A DNA stretch of 64,000 nucleotides from Gemmiger formicilis (lineage in GTDB: Bacteria > Bacillota > Clostridia > Oscillospirales > Ruminococcaceae): the NCBI RefSeq assembly GCF_018784445.1, contig NZ_WQOH01000052.1, forward strand, positions 42,136 to 106,135, written 5' to 3'. The position numbers were made by a program, and so were the translations under genes. Shown piece after piece: positions 26,837-35,441 of this stretch. The notes under the pieces were generated by a model, which worked only from the letters and a program-made list of their open reading frames with translations, searched no databases and had not been told where the DNA came from. Positions within the stretch are counted from its first letter, which is position 1, and each line of letters opens with the position of its first letter.

Positions 26837-27226
26837 TCACCTCGCAGTCGCATTCTCGCAGATGCGGATGATTTGCTCACAGCGGTAGTCGCCGCACTTG
26901 GCAATATGTACCTGATCTCCGGGCAGTCCCATCTGCGTTTGCAGCCAGCAGTAACTCTGGTCTCGGTTCATGCCAAGCTGTGCCTGTACACTGTGCAGTG
27001 CATGGTGGGCAAGAATGCGTTTATGCCGCAAATCTCCGTTGGCAAGGGTGCCGAGCGGCTGTTTCGTGCGGCGGTCTGCTGTGACATAGGCATCACAGGC
27101 AGGCCAGCGGCGGCAGACGTACAGGTACGTTCCTGCGGAAATGTCGGACAGACCATGAATCGCGCTTGCCGGGCGCAGCATGGCAAGAGAGCCGCAGTAG
27201 GGACAATGGATACGAGCTTGTTTCAT
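26837..27226 (-). CDS. Zinc-finger protein, DUF3268 family
   Basis: 129 aa. An N-terminal zinc ribbon (IHCPYCGSLAMLRPAS ... YLYVCRRWPACDAYV) like those of topoisomerase I tails is followed by LANGDLRHKRILAHHALHSV. Family members are found in conjugative elements; function is unknown, presumably nucleic-acid binding. GGAGGTG precedes the ATG. Confidence 0.65.
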   Translation of the reverse strand: MKQARIHCPYCGSLAMLRPASAIHGLSDISAGTYLYVCRRWPACDAYVTADRRTKQPLGTLANGDLRHKRILAHHALHSVQAQLGMNRDQSYCWLQTQMGLPGDQVHIAKCGDYRCEQIIRICENATAR

Positions 27227-27360
27227 AGAATTTCACCTCCAATTTGTTGAAAATAGGCCGAAAAAACCTATTTGCCCTTATTACTGTCATCTCACACGAA
27301 AAAATTAAAAAATTTCGGCCACTTTTTCAAATTTTACAATTTGTTCATATCTTCGCGGCG

Positions 27361-28179
27361 TTACGCCAGCATCGGACGGGATCCGCCACCGACAGATTTG
27401 CGTACATCCAGCATCGTCCTGCCGTTCAGCGTGACAGGCGCATTGAACAGCATCGTCAGAAGGTACTTTTTGAGATTTTTAACGTCTGTGTGCAGATTAC
27501 GCAGGCCATCAAGGACAAAACGGATATGCTCGCTTGTCAGCTGTAACAGCCGTTCCCGCACCAAGGCCATCGGGAACAGGTTGTTTCCAAGCCGCAGTAC
27601 AGGGCTGCGAAGCTGGATTGTCTCCACGACCAACTCGTAGATTTCCTGCATCACGGGGGCGCTCTCCGGCTGATTGCGGCAAAGCAGGTCCAGCTCAATG
27701 TTGTCGCGGACTTTTGTCCGCACGGTCTCGCTCTCGGATAAGATCAGATCCGTATTTTGTTTCTCTTTATTTTGTATTTCTTTATTTAATTGTATGGGAT
27801 TTTCCTGTACAGCAGAATCCGATGCAAGGGGTTCCAGCATAGGCGGCACGGATTCAGCGCTGCCATCGGAGCCGGACGAGGACGCTTGCGGGTACTCATA
27901 GACATAGTAATCGCAGCCTCGCAGACAGCCGCGTTCATCCCGGACGCGGGTACGCACCACATACCCTGTGTCCTCCAGTTCCCAAATGGCTGTACGGATA
28001 GCGTCAACGCTCTCCTTGTTGATGGCGGCAAGCCCTTTGAGGGTATAATCCCAGTCGTCCGGCAGGGAAAGCATCTGCGACAGCAGGCCCTTTGCTTTCA
28101 GTGACAAATTTTTATTGCGAAGATGATGATTGCTCATAACGGTATAATCCTTAATGCGCTCTACGCGAAAAACAGCCAT
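27361..28179 (-). CDS. Replisome-organiser-like HTH protein (DUF6017-type)
   Basis: 272 aa. The winged-helix start (AVFRVERIKDYTVMSNHHLR, LSLKAKGLLSQMLSLPDDWD, YTLKGLAAINKESVDAIRTA) is that of phage/plasmid replication initiators. The C-terminus (HTDVKNLKKYLLTMLFNAPV) matches the DUF6017 tail common in Firmicutes conjugative elements. Likely loads the host replication machinery on the element's origin. AAAGGA before the ATG. About 130 AT-rich bases separate it from the next gene. Confidence 0.7.
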   Translation of the reverse strand: MAVFRVERIKDYTVMSNHHLRNKNLSLKAKGLLSQMLSLPDDWDYTLKGLAAINKESVDAIRTAIWELEDTGYVVRTRVRDERGCLRGCDYYVYEYPQASSSGSDGSAESVPPMLEPLASDSAVQENPIQLNKEIQNKEKQNTDLILSESETVRTKVRDNIELDLLCRNQPESAPVMQEIYELVVETIQLRSPVLRLGNNLFPMALVRERLLQLTSEHIRFVLDGLRNLHTDVKNLKKYLLTMLFNAPVTLNGRTMLDVRKSVGGGSRPMLA

Positions 28180-28238
28180 TTTACGAATCCTTTCATGTAA
28201 AAGATGGGCAGCCGCCGGGACTGCTCACGGTTCATCGG

Positions 28239-29276
28239 TTACAGATTCTGACGGATAATGCGGGTGATAATACCCACGGCGATGCTACGTTCCTCGTCCA
28301 GCTTTGTTACCACAAAGCTGACGTCGTCCTTTTTGCCGGGTGTGCGGCGGTCATAGCAGGAGTGAGCCACGGCGTTGACACCGTTGGAAAGCCGCACATA
28401 GACGATGCCTTTATGTACATCGGTGACGCGGCCGGCGTATTTGCTCTGCACACGGCAACGCTTCAAGGCTTCGCGGCTGGTATTCTCGGTGATGCTTTTG
28501 ACATCAGCGTGGACAGACATTTCTTCCTGTGAGGTTTTGTTCACTTCGGTCACGCGGACAAGAATCTGGTCGCCCACAGCAAAACGGTCATGGGCATCAC
28601 CGATCCAGTCCCATGCCAGATTCCGCGCCATGATGGAACACTCCACGCCGAAAATCTCCACACGGATGGATTTGTCGGCAACGGCAATAACGCGAGCCTG
28701 CACCACGCGCCCCTCCCGGACGCGGTACTCACCGTTGGCATCTGGGCTGAAATAGAAAAGCTGGCGTTTGCGCATCATGGCTTCGCGGCGGCTGGCAACC
28801 ACACTGCGGCTCTTGGAGTCAATACCCAGGATGACAAAGTCGATTTCCGCGCCCAGCATATTGCCCAGCAGCTTCATCTGGCGGACGGCCATGCTGTCGG
28901 TACTGTTGGCAGCGCTCGGGGCGACCATCATTTCTTTGAGAGGAATGACGATGCGGAAGCCGTTGTAGTCCACAACGGCAATCGTCTTGCCGCTGTCGGT
29001 CTGCTCGATACCGCCCAACGGTGCGAAGAGGATGCGCCGTGTGCGGTAGGCGTTGTGAATTTCGTGCCAGGCAGCAGCTTCGCGGGCATCCTCGGTTTCG
29101 ATTTCGTCACCGCTTTCAATGGTCAGCACCGGGGCATCCGCTTTGCGTCTGCGGCGGGGCGGGGGAGTCTCGGCAGGCTTTTCTTCTTCGACAGGGGCGG
29201 GAATGGGTGCATCCTCAAACTCCACAAGTTCGGGGATAGGCAGGTCGGGGGTAAAAATGTCACTGTTCATTTCCAT
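28239..29276 (-). CDS. S1-domain RNA-binding-like element protein
   Basis: 345 aa. A Pro/Glu-rich N-terminus with a basic patch (PPPRRRRKAD) is followed by a first S1-like fold and a second near the C-terminus (KYAGRVTDVHKGIVYVRLSN). Proteins annotated as ribosomal protein S1-like are regular members of these conjugative elements; role unknown. It starts inside the last 17 bases of the coupling-protein gene, with GGAG 8 bases before the ATG. Confidence 0.65.
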   Translation of the reverse strand: MEMNSDIFTPDLPIPELVEFEDAPIPAPVEEEKPAETPPPRRRRKADAPVLTIESGDEIETEDAREAAAWHEIHNAYRTRRILFAPLGGIEQTDSGKTIAVVDYNGFRIVIPLKEMMVAPSAANSTDSMAVRQMKLLGNMLGAEIDFVILGIDSKSRSVVASRREAMMRKRQLFYFSPDANGEYRVREGRVVQARVIAVADKSIRVEIFGVECSIMARNLAWDWIGDAHDRFAVGDQILVRVTEVNKTSQEEMSVHADVKSITENTSREALKRCRVQSKYAGRVTDVHKGIVYVRLSNGVNAVAHSCYDRRTPGKKDDVSFVVTKLDEERSIAVGIITRIIRQNL

Positions 29277-31167
29277 GAGGAATCTCCTTTTCGTTTTCAG
29301 GTTTTGTTATGATAGATTCTTTGTCGGTGGCAACCACCGCTTTTGATTTGGCGGGACGGCCGCGGCGTCTAGGCGGCACCTTAGGTGACGCCTTAGCTGT
29401 TTCCGCCGGGGGAGCTTCGAGTGTTTCTGGTAAGACTTTCCGCCATTCCGGGATATGGGCAGATGCTTTGCACTCCCGCAACTGCTTGTAAGCGGGGTGC
29501 AGAGAGTAGTCCATCTTGTGGACTTTCAGAACCTTGTGGCCGCGCAATATCACGAGCGCTTCATCTACCGGCAGGCGCAGCACTTCATCCGGGGTAAGCA
29601 CCGGTCGTTTGCCAACGCCGCTGCTTTCGCGGTATTGTGGCGTGTAGTCGGAGACGCGCAGGGTGCTTAGAACCTTGGAGGTACTGGACACCGCCACGCT
29701 GGCGATGCCGGTACGCTGGGAAACGTATTCGGCGGTCAGCTGATCCGTGCAGCCGAGAAAAAGCTGCACATCGCAGTTGCCCAAAATCTCCTGCCACTGG
29801 TTCTGCGGATAGCGGTTTTGCAGACCGGCAAGATTCTGGAATACGCAGGACATAGAGATGTTGCGGGAGCGAATGACGCTGATGCGCCGGGATAATTCGG
29901 AAATCGTACCACAGGCGGTCAATTCCTCGCCCAGCACATGAACCGGAACAGGAAGCCGCCCGCCGGGGCAGTTGGCATCGGCATATCGGACGAGTTTGAT
30001 GAAGGCAAAGGACAGGAACAGCGATGCAAGAAAGTCAAAGGTGCTGTCTTGATCGCTGGTGACTAGATAGTAGGCGCAGGGCTGCTGCCCTGGCAGTTCA
30101 AGGCTGATTTCGTCATACGCAGTAATTTTCTTAATCAGCTCAGACTGAAATACTTGCAACCGGCTGCCCAGCCCGCTGATAACACCGCTGCGCACCGAAT
30201 CCGAGGCCCGCTGGTACAGGCTGTACGGTGCTTTGGCGGGGTGTGTCAGTGGCAGAACATCAAACAGGCTGTCCAACTGACTTTCGCTGCATTGCGTGAT
30301 AAGGTTGTACACCTCACCAATATTCCGCTGTTCCGGCGGGTAGGTGAGGTCAACGTATAAGACCAGCGCTTTCAACAGATTCATCTCGCCGGAATCCCAG
30401 AAACGATCGCTCTTGCCTGTGCCGTTGGTATTCTTAATGATGACATCCACGAAAAGCTGCGCCATCAGCTCCTGCCCCTCAATTTCTTTCAGGCAGTTCC
30501 ATGAATCGGAATTTTCGGGGCTGACGAGGTTGAACACCCGCACCGTGTAGCCCAAAACTCGCATATATTCGCTGGATTTTTCGTAGAGTTCCGATTTGGG
30601 GTCACAGATAATCAGCGACTCTCCGCGGGCAGCGCTTTGCAGGATGCGGTTCATACAGAACGAACGGGTTTTCATCGAGCCGCTGGCACCGTAGACGGCG
30701 AGGTTGCCGTTCATACGGGTTTTCTCCGGGATGCAAAGAAACCTGCCGTCGAGAATCCCCAGCACGGTGCCCGTATGCTGGGACAGGTCGGAAACTATAT
30801 TCAGCACAGCAGGAATTTCTCGCGGCTGCATCCAGCCGGACGTGCCGTAAGTGCCTTTCGCAGAGAAATCAAAGTTGCGCTCAGAATCCGTTAAGGCATC
30901 TTGGCTGAATAACTTTCGGTACAGGAAAATCGCGGCGACTGCTGCTGCGCAGCCTGCCATACAGTAAAGGCTGTACGGAAACCACAAAATACCTTTGAGG
31001 CAAGCCAGCGGCGTCAAAGAGGAAAACGGCGGGGAAGTACCGCCCGGCATACCGCCGTTTTTCTGCCAGACAGCATAGTTGCCGATGAACTGCGTCAAGT
31101 AGCCGCAGGCGTAGAGCAGCAGCGTGACTGCCAACAGAATCTGCCATCTTTTTGAAGGACGTTTCAT
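29260..31167 (-). CDS. Type IV coupling protein (VirD4/TraG family)
   Basis: 635 aa. Two N-terminal membrane helices (about 8-30 and 68-92), then the ATPase domain: Walker A YGASGSMKT (159-167), where Met replaces the more usual Gly before Lys-Thr; VLGEELTACG as the Walker B-like strand; and NCDVQLFLGCTDQLTAEYVS, typical of this family. The C-terminal tail is basic. It would bring relaxase-bound DNA to the secretion channel, but no relaxase or VirB4 gene lies in the window. Confidence 0.88.
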   Translation of the reverse strand: MKRPSKRWQILLAVTLLLYACGYLTQFIGNYAVWQKNGGMPGGTSPPFSSLTPLACLKGILWFPYSLYCMAGCAAAVAAIFLYRKLFSQDALTDSERNFDFSAKGTYGTSGWMQPREIPAVLNIVSDLSQHTGTVLGILDGRFLCIPEKTRMNGNLAVYGASGSMKTRSFCMNRILQSAARGESLIICDPKSELYEKSSEYMRVLGYTVRVFNLVSPENSDSWNCLKEIEGQELMAQLFVDVIIKNTNGTGKSDRFWDSGEMNLLKALVLYVDLTYPPEQRNIGEVYNLITQCSESQLDSLFDVLPLTHPAKAPYSLYQRASDSVRSGVISGLGSRLQVFQSELIKKITAYDEISLELPGQQPCAYYLVTSDQDSTFDFLASLFLSFAFIKLVRYADANCPGGRLPVPVHVLGEELTACGTISELSRRISVIRSRNISMSCVFQNLAGLQNRYPQNQWQEILGNCDVQLFLGCTDQLTAEYVSQRTGIASVAVSSTSKVLSTLRVSDYTPQYRESSGVGKRPVLTPDEVLRLPVDEALVILRGHKVLKVHKMDYSLHPAYKQLRECKASAHIPEWRKVLPETLEAPPAETAKASPKVPPRRRGRPAKSKAVVATDKESIITKPENEKEIPHGNEQ

Positions 31168-32291
31168 GGCGAAGTCAGAAACCTCCTCTCGAACTCGGCA
31201 AAGTCGATGATCTGCAGTTCGACCTTGTCGCCGCAGAGTGGCCGCAGCGCGCCTGCCTGAAAATCAAAGCAGAGGATGGCCCCCTTCATTTGCAGCAACT
31301 CCAAGGCAGACAGGAATCGAAACAGACGCGGCAGATCCGGCAGATAGCAGAACAGAATCGGCGCGCCTGCATCGGTACGAGCATCGTTTTCGATGAAAGC
31401 ATTACGGCAAGGCAGCTGGAGTTCTTGCAACAGCGTGGCGTTTAGTTGCCCGATGACATCCGGGCGACAGAGCAGCCACAACAGCGTCTCGCCGTGGTAG
31501 TCATTGGTGAGAAAGTAGAAATGTTCGTAGCCTTCGCCAAAAAGGAAGTGTTCTTTCTTGTAGGTCTTTGCATCTTTCAGCAGAGTAGTCATCACTGCCC
31601 ACTGATCGGACAGCAGGATGCCATCAGGCGTGTGACTTGCGCCAGTCCGCATATAGCGGATATTTTGCAGCATGATTTTTCCCCGCTGTTCGATTTGCGT
31701 GTCAAAGGTCGGAACAGCATCCATGCCGTTGAACACAGCAAAGGTGTGGGATGGGGTCATCAGTGAGCCTACCATGCGGGAGCCGTGAACCTTTATCATT
31801 TCAAGACCCAGTTCTTTCATCTCGCGGGAATCATAAAAAGCGGTTGATTCAATGCGGCAAGGACTGCTGCCACCAGGCACAAATACAGGGGGCTTTTCAT
31901 CCCGATAAATCGCCGCACCTGCATTCAACATCGTGACATAGGCTTGCGCAATACGGTGCAGCCGCAGACGACGGGCAGGGGATGATTTGATGGAGTTGGT
32001 GTCGGTGCGACCTGACAGATAGAATTGAAATCGTTCTGGCGCTCGTTCCCGCAAAAGACGTTTGCCACGGATACCGAGCCGATAGCCGCGAAGATGATCT
32101 TTGGAGAAGATGCGCAGGAGCTTGCCGTGTGTCAGGCTCGTCACAACTTTTTTTCGGTAACTTTTGCTTGAGGTAAGACGATCAGCACACGCACAAGGAA
32201 CCTCGCCGCAGATGGCTGTAAGCGCCAAAAGTTCATAATAGAGGCTGTCTTGCGCGGGCAGGACAGGAAAAGCAGAAGAAATAGAAATCAC
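31164..32291 (-). CDS. Winged-helix replication-relaxation-like element protein
   Basis: 375 aa. The N-terminus has a winged-helix pattern (YYELLALTAICGEVPCACAD ... VTSLTHGKLLRIFSKDHLRG) like Replic_Relax proteins of conjugative elements; the rest (VVGSLMTPSHTFAVF-like core) is unassigned. It overlaps the coupling protein gene by four bases. The start is uncertain: the frame opens at GTG inside a GAGGTGATT stretch that is itself the best ribosome-binding site. Confidence 0.5.
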   Translation of the reverse strand: MISISSAFPVLPAQDSLYYELLALTAICGEVPCACADRLTSSKSYRKKVVTSLTHGKLLRIFSKDHLRGYRLGIRGKRLLRERAPERFQFYLSGRTDTNSIKSSPARRLRLHRIAQAYVTMLNAGAAIYRDEKPPVFVPGGSSPCRIESTAFYDSREMKELGLEMIKVHGSRMVGSLMTPSHTFAVFNGMDAVPTFDTQIEQRGKIMLQNIRYMRTGASHTPDGILLSDQWAVMTTLLKDAKTYKKEHFLFGEGYEHFYFLTNDYHGETLLWLLCRPDVIGQLNATLLQELQLPCRNAFIENDARTDAGAPILFCYLPDLPRLFRFLSALELLQMKGAILCFDFQAGALRPLCGDKVELQIIDFAEFERRFLTSP

Positions 32292-32403
32292 CTCGGAATT
32301 TAACCGTGCCTTCTTTGACTCCGGCGAAAGTCGCTGCCGATTGGGGTATGAATCGGCTTACAACAACGCGGAAAAGTCATTTTCAAGCACAGGTATCTGT
32401 TTT

Positions 32404-33069
32404 TTACGTATTTTTAGGAAAAAGTGGAGGTCGGTTTTCAGCCGATTTTGGGGCGTTCAGCCATGCCGAAAAGCAATTTTTCGGCATTACAGTTATCACG
32501 GTAGAGGACGAATATCCAAATCGGGTCGTCTGGAAAGAATCGCACAACGCCCCGGTATCGTCTGTCAGACAGAATGTAGCAATGACATCTATGACAGCTT
32601 TCAGTTCCAGATTGTCATAATCCCGCACGGCTTTGATTGGCAGATTGTGGTCATAGATATGCTCCACGCAAATCACGCAATCGGAGAAATGGGGAAGTGG
32701 TCCGCTTTGCACCAGTGCCGCCTGTAGTGGCAGCAAAAGGAATTTACAGCCGTCCCGCTTCTTTTTATCCGGCAGAAGCGCAGGGAGCAGAACTCGCAAA
32801 TAATTATCAGATGCCCACACGCGGATGCCCTGCACCTCGGCTGCCTTGGGGTAGTAATAAATCGGCGGCTCGTTAGACACAGAAAAGAACATATTGCGAA
32901 GACGCGCCGTGCTTTTCTCACTGAGAAGTGCCGCGCTCTCGGCAGTTTTGGCAAACTGCATCGGGTCGGGCGCGGGGAGCAGATGTTCCATCTCGTATAG
33001 CTTTTTGTGGATATCGATGAGCCCGCGCTGCTCCAAACGGATGCGGTTCAAAAGTACGTCAGGATTCAA
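32404..33069 (-). CDS. DUF6100 family element protein
   Basis: 221 aa. The segment VEHIYDHNLPIKAVRDYDNL, ELKAVIDVIATFCLTDDTGA matches a family regularly encoded next to DUF5697 genes in Clostridia conjugative elements. Function unknown. TTG start with AAGGAGG 6 bases upstream; the TTG overlaps the stop of the preceding gene (TTGA), indicating translational coupling. Confidence 0.6.
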   Translation of the reverse strand: MNPDVLLNRIRLEQRGLIDIHKKLYEMEHLLPAPDPMQFAKTAESAALLSEKSTARLRNMFFSVSNEPPIYYYPKAAEVQGIRVWASDNYLRVLLPALLPDKKKRDGCKFLLLPLQAALVQSGPLPHFSDCVICVEHIYDHNLPIKAVRDYDNLELKAVIDVIATFCLTDDTGALCDSFQTTRFGYSSSTVITVMPKNCFSAWLNAPKSAENRPPLFPKNT

Positions 33070-33610
33070 GCGCGGCCTCCTTTTTGTAGTAGCTGACGGT
33101 GCCGTCCTCGGCCACCGTGCAGAAACCGGCCACCTGCGGAATGTTCAGCAGCTCAATCTGGGCAGCATCATCTACCACCACGATGCGCTTGCCGGCATCT
33201 TTCTGTGGCTGGCGCAGTAGCTGGCAAATCATAGTTTCCTTGCCCTGCGGGATAGGCACGATTTCATACAGTTCTCCATTTGCAAAACAGAGAATAGCTG
33301 CCGGAAATTCTCCAACAGTGTGGTATTCCACCTGATCTATGAAGTCGAGCAAGACCCAGACACAGCGGGATAAGTCCTTGACTGCGTTGCCTTGCACTTC
33401 TCTATTTGCGTAGTAGCGGTCATTCCCGGAGCAGAAGATGCGCCCCTCTTTTAGCATATGGGCAAGCAAAGTTTTTGCTGCCGCTTCCTTTTCGGGGAAG
33501 AATCGGCAAAGCTGCTCTTCGGTCAGACCGGGGTACAGCGAGATGTTATGCAGCATTTCAGCGGCTTCCCGCTGATAGATCGCTGCGCGGTTTTTCAATA
33601 AAATCACCAT
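33059..33610 (-). CDS. DUF5697 family element protein
   Basis: 183 aa. The N-terminal winged-helix-like part (AAEMLHNISLYPGLTEEQLC, RFFPEKEAAAKTLLAHMLKE) and the C-terminal part (GKRIVVVDDAAQIELLNIPQ, VAGFCTVAEDGTVSYYKKE) fit DUF5697. First gene of the minus-strand element block. The exact start (ATG 33610 or GTG 33607) is uncertain because the purine-rich site lies very close. Confidence 0.6.
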   Translation of the reverse strand: MVILLKNRAAIYQREAAEMLHNISLYPGLTEEQLCRFFPEKEAAAKTLLAHMLKEGRIFCSGNDRYYANREVQGNAVKDLSRCVWVLLDFIDQVEYHTVGEFPAAILCFANGELYEIVPIPQGKETMICQLLRQPQKDAGKRIVVVDDAAQIELLNIPQVAGFCTVAEDGTVSYYKKEAALES

Positions 33611-33760
33611 CCTTATTGCGCATTAAGGACGCATAAAGACGTATTAGGTACTGTCGGCAGCATAGCCACAGGCCGCTAATACGCAATCAATACGTTCTTT
33701 TGCGTATTCGACTTTTTATTGAGTAATCATTGCGTCAAGGCGGACGTATTACGGCCAACT
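33611..33760. repeat. Iteron-like CGTATT repeats upstream of the element operon
   Basis: Within about 120 bases the core CGTATT/AATACG occurs five times: ACGTATTAG (33639), CTAATACGC (33676), AATACGTT (33689), GCGTATTCG (33702) and GACGTATTACG (33743), partly as inverted pairs. Such a cluster at the head of a conjugative-element operon could be an origin, a transfer site or an operator array. Confidence 0.45.
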
Positions 33761-33796
33761 GCAAAACCTCCAAAATCAGAAATTGCCCAAAACAAA

Positions 33797-33832
33797 AAGA
33801 GCCGTGCCTGAAAAAAGTCAGGTACGACTCTA
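33797..33832 (-). terminator. Terminator-like hairpin
   Basis: AGAGCCGTGCCTGA / TCAGGTACGACTCT with G-T pairs; on the minus strand it is followed by CTTTTTGTTTT. Confidence 0.6.
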
Positions 33833-33988
33833 GGTGAAAATGTCCAACCTTTTTGGCTGAACCCTATTTTGAACATACTAATTGTAACATACGAGATTAT
33901 ACACGTATATACAATCACTGTGCGGATGTGGTGCAGATGTAATGCAAGTGCGGCAAAAAACTTTCAAGGCAGTGCATCCGGCGCAATC

Positions 33989-34017
33989 TTGATTCTTTGG
34001 TGTGCAGGCATTATAAT
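33989..34017 (+). promoter_or_regulatory. Promoter of the esterase/YaiI pair
   Basis: TTGATT, 17-base spacer, TATAAT; the esterase ATG follows 27 bases after the -10 element. Confidence 0.65.
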
Positions 34018-34043
34018 GCAAAAGAAAGCAAAGAAAAGGAATC

Positions 34044-34736
34044 ATGAATTTTATGGATGACCGGGTATTGCAGATACAAAACAGAACCTGCCGAGTCTAT
34101 GGCACGGTCGGCGCCGAATACCTGCTGCTGCAAATGGCGGACGAGCACGACCCTGCAGGGATGGAACGGGAAGCGGAAGCCCTGCGACGGCAAACCGCAC
34201 GACCGTTTTTGCTGGTCGCTGTCCCCGTGGAAAATTGGAACGACGACCTGTCGCCTTGGTCCGCACCGCCCGCGTGGGGCAAGCAGGGCTTCGGCGGCAG
34301 GGCAGAGGATACGCTGGCGTGGCTGGAGCAGGCTGTGCCGAGCATCCGTCGGCAGTATTCTATAAAGGAAGATGCCAAGGTTATTTTGGGCGGCTACTCG
34401 CTGGCGGGGCTGTTTGCGCTGTGGGCGGCAACCCGGACCGATACCCTGTACGGCGTGGCGGCGGCTTCGCCGTCCGTGTGGTTTCCCGGCTGGCCAGAAT
34501 ACGAAGCGGCGCACCCTATCCAAACGCAGCGCGTTTACCTCAGCCTTGGTGACCGCGAGGAACATACCAAAAATCAGACGATGGCGGCTGTGGGTGACAA
34601 CATCCGCGCCCTGCACACCGCCCTGACTCGGCGCGGCGCAGATTGCACACTGGAATGGAACGCAGGCGGTCACTTCAAGGATGCCGACCTGCGGACAGCA
34701 AGGGCGTTTGCCTGGACTATGGAGAGCGAGAAATGA
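34044..34736 (+). CDS. Alpha/beta hydrolase, putative esterase
   Basis: 230 aa. The nucleophile elbow GGYSLAG, an acidic residue in SLGDREEHT and the His in AGGHFKD form a plausible catalytic triad; the layout is that of the IroE/COG2819-like esterases. Substrate unknown (ester of a siderophore, acetylated sugar or the like). No signal peptide, so cytoplasmic. It overlaps the following YaiI-family gene by four bases (ATGA). Confidence 0.78.
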   Translation: MNFMDDRVLQIQNRTCRVYGTVGAEYLLLQMADEHDPAGMEREAEALRRQTARPFLLVAVPVENWNDDLSPWSAPPAWGKQGFGGRAEDTLAWLEQAVPSIRRQYSIKEDAKVILGGYSLAGLFALWAATRTDTLYGVAAASPSVWFPGWPEYEAAHPIQTQRVYLSLGDREEHTKNQTMAAVGDNIRALHTALTRRGADCTLEWNAGGHFKDADLRTARAFAWTMESEK

Positions 34737-35167
34737 CGATTCTGATAGATGCCGATGGCTGCCCGGTGGTGGATCTGACCCTTCAGACGGCCGCAAAATA
34801 TAACGTTCCCGTGCTGATTCTATGCGATACTGCCCACCAAATTCAGCGCGACGGCGCACAAACCCTAACCTTTGGCAAGGGTGCCGACAGCGTGGATTTT
34901 GCACTGGTGAACCGCGTATGCGCGGGCGACCTTGTTATTACGCAGGACTACGGGCTGGCAAGTATGTGTCTGGCGCGCCGCGCCCGTGTGCTGAACCAAA
35001 ACGGCTTAGAGTACACGCCCGAAAATATCGACGGGCTGCTGTTCCGCCGCCACGAAAACAAAAAGCTCCTCCGCGCCGGGAAGCACCCTAAAGGGGCATC
35101 CAAGCGAACGAAGGAGCAAGACATAACATATAGAAACACTTTAGGAAGAATTTTGCAGACTGTGTAA
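34733..35167 (+). CDS. YaiI/YqxD family protein (DUF188)
   Basis: 144 aa with the family start ILIDADGCPVVDLTLQTAAK, middle GADSVDFALVNRVCAGDLVI and end KEQDITYRNTLGRIL. PIN-like fold; biochemical function is not established. The start at 34733 overlaps the esterase stop; a longer frame begins inside the esterase and is not supported. Confidence 0.85.
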   Translation: MTILIDADGCPVVDLTLQTAAKYNVPVLILCDTAHQIQRDGAQTLTFGKGADSVDFALVNRVCAGDLVITQDYGLASMCLARRARVLNQNGLEYTPENIDGLLFRRHENKKLLRAGKHPKGASKRTKEQDITYRNTLGRILQTV

Positions 35168-35388
35168 AGCTCTTTCTAAGGCATCTGAAAACGGTGTAAA
35201 TTTTATTAAAAATAAAGCCTGCTCTTAATACAAGTGGCCGTAAACCTACATCTACACCCCGTCAGCTCGAATTTTATGCCAAACGGGAACAACGCTCTTT
35301 TTCTCTTGCATAAGTTTATACATCGTTTGGCGTAAGATTGGCGTAGGGCATGATTTCAGTTAGAAACCCGCCAAAAGAAAAAGCCTGA
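35168..35388. other. Intergenic region, no gene recognised
   Basis: AT-rich spacer between the YaiI-family gene and lysS. A GGCATGATTTC-like string occurs near 35346, similar to the hairpins behind the recombinase tails, but no frame or repeat could be established. Confidence 0.35.
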
Positions 35389-35424
35389 AATTTCTCGTAT
35401 CATCAAGAAATTTCAGGCTTTTTT
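35387..35424. terminator. Bidirectional terminator after lysS
   Basis: AAAAAGCCTGAAATTTCT / AGAAATTTCAGGCTTTTTT, perfect stem with 10-base loop. Confidence 0.88.
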
Positions 35425-35441
35425 GTGCTTAAATTGACAAT

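Noticed and set aside
33611-33760. CRISPR array
   Set aside because: The CGTATT repeats are short, irregularly spaced and in both orientations, with no spacers.
35168-35388. att site or element end before lysS
   Set aside because: A GGCATGATTTC-like string was seen, but no repeat partner or recombinase is nearby.
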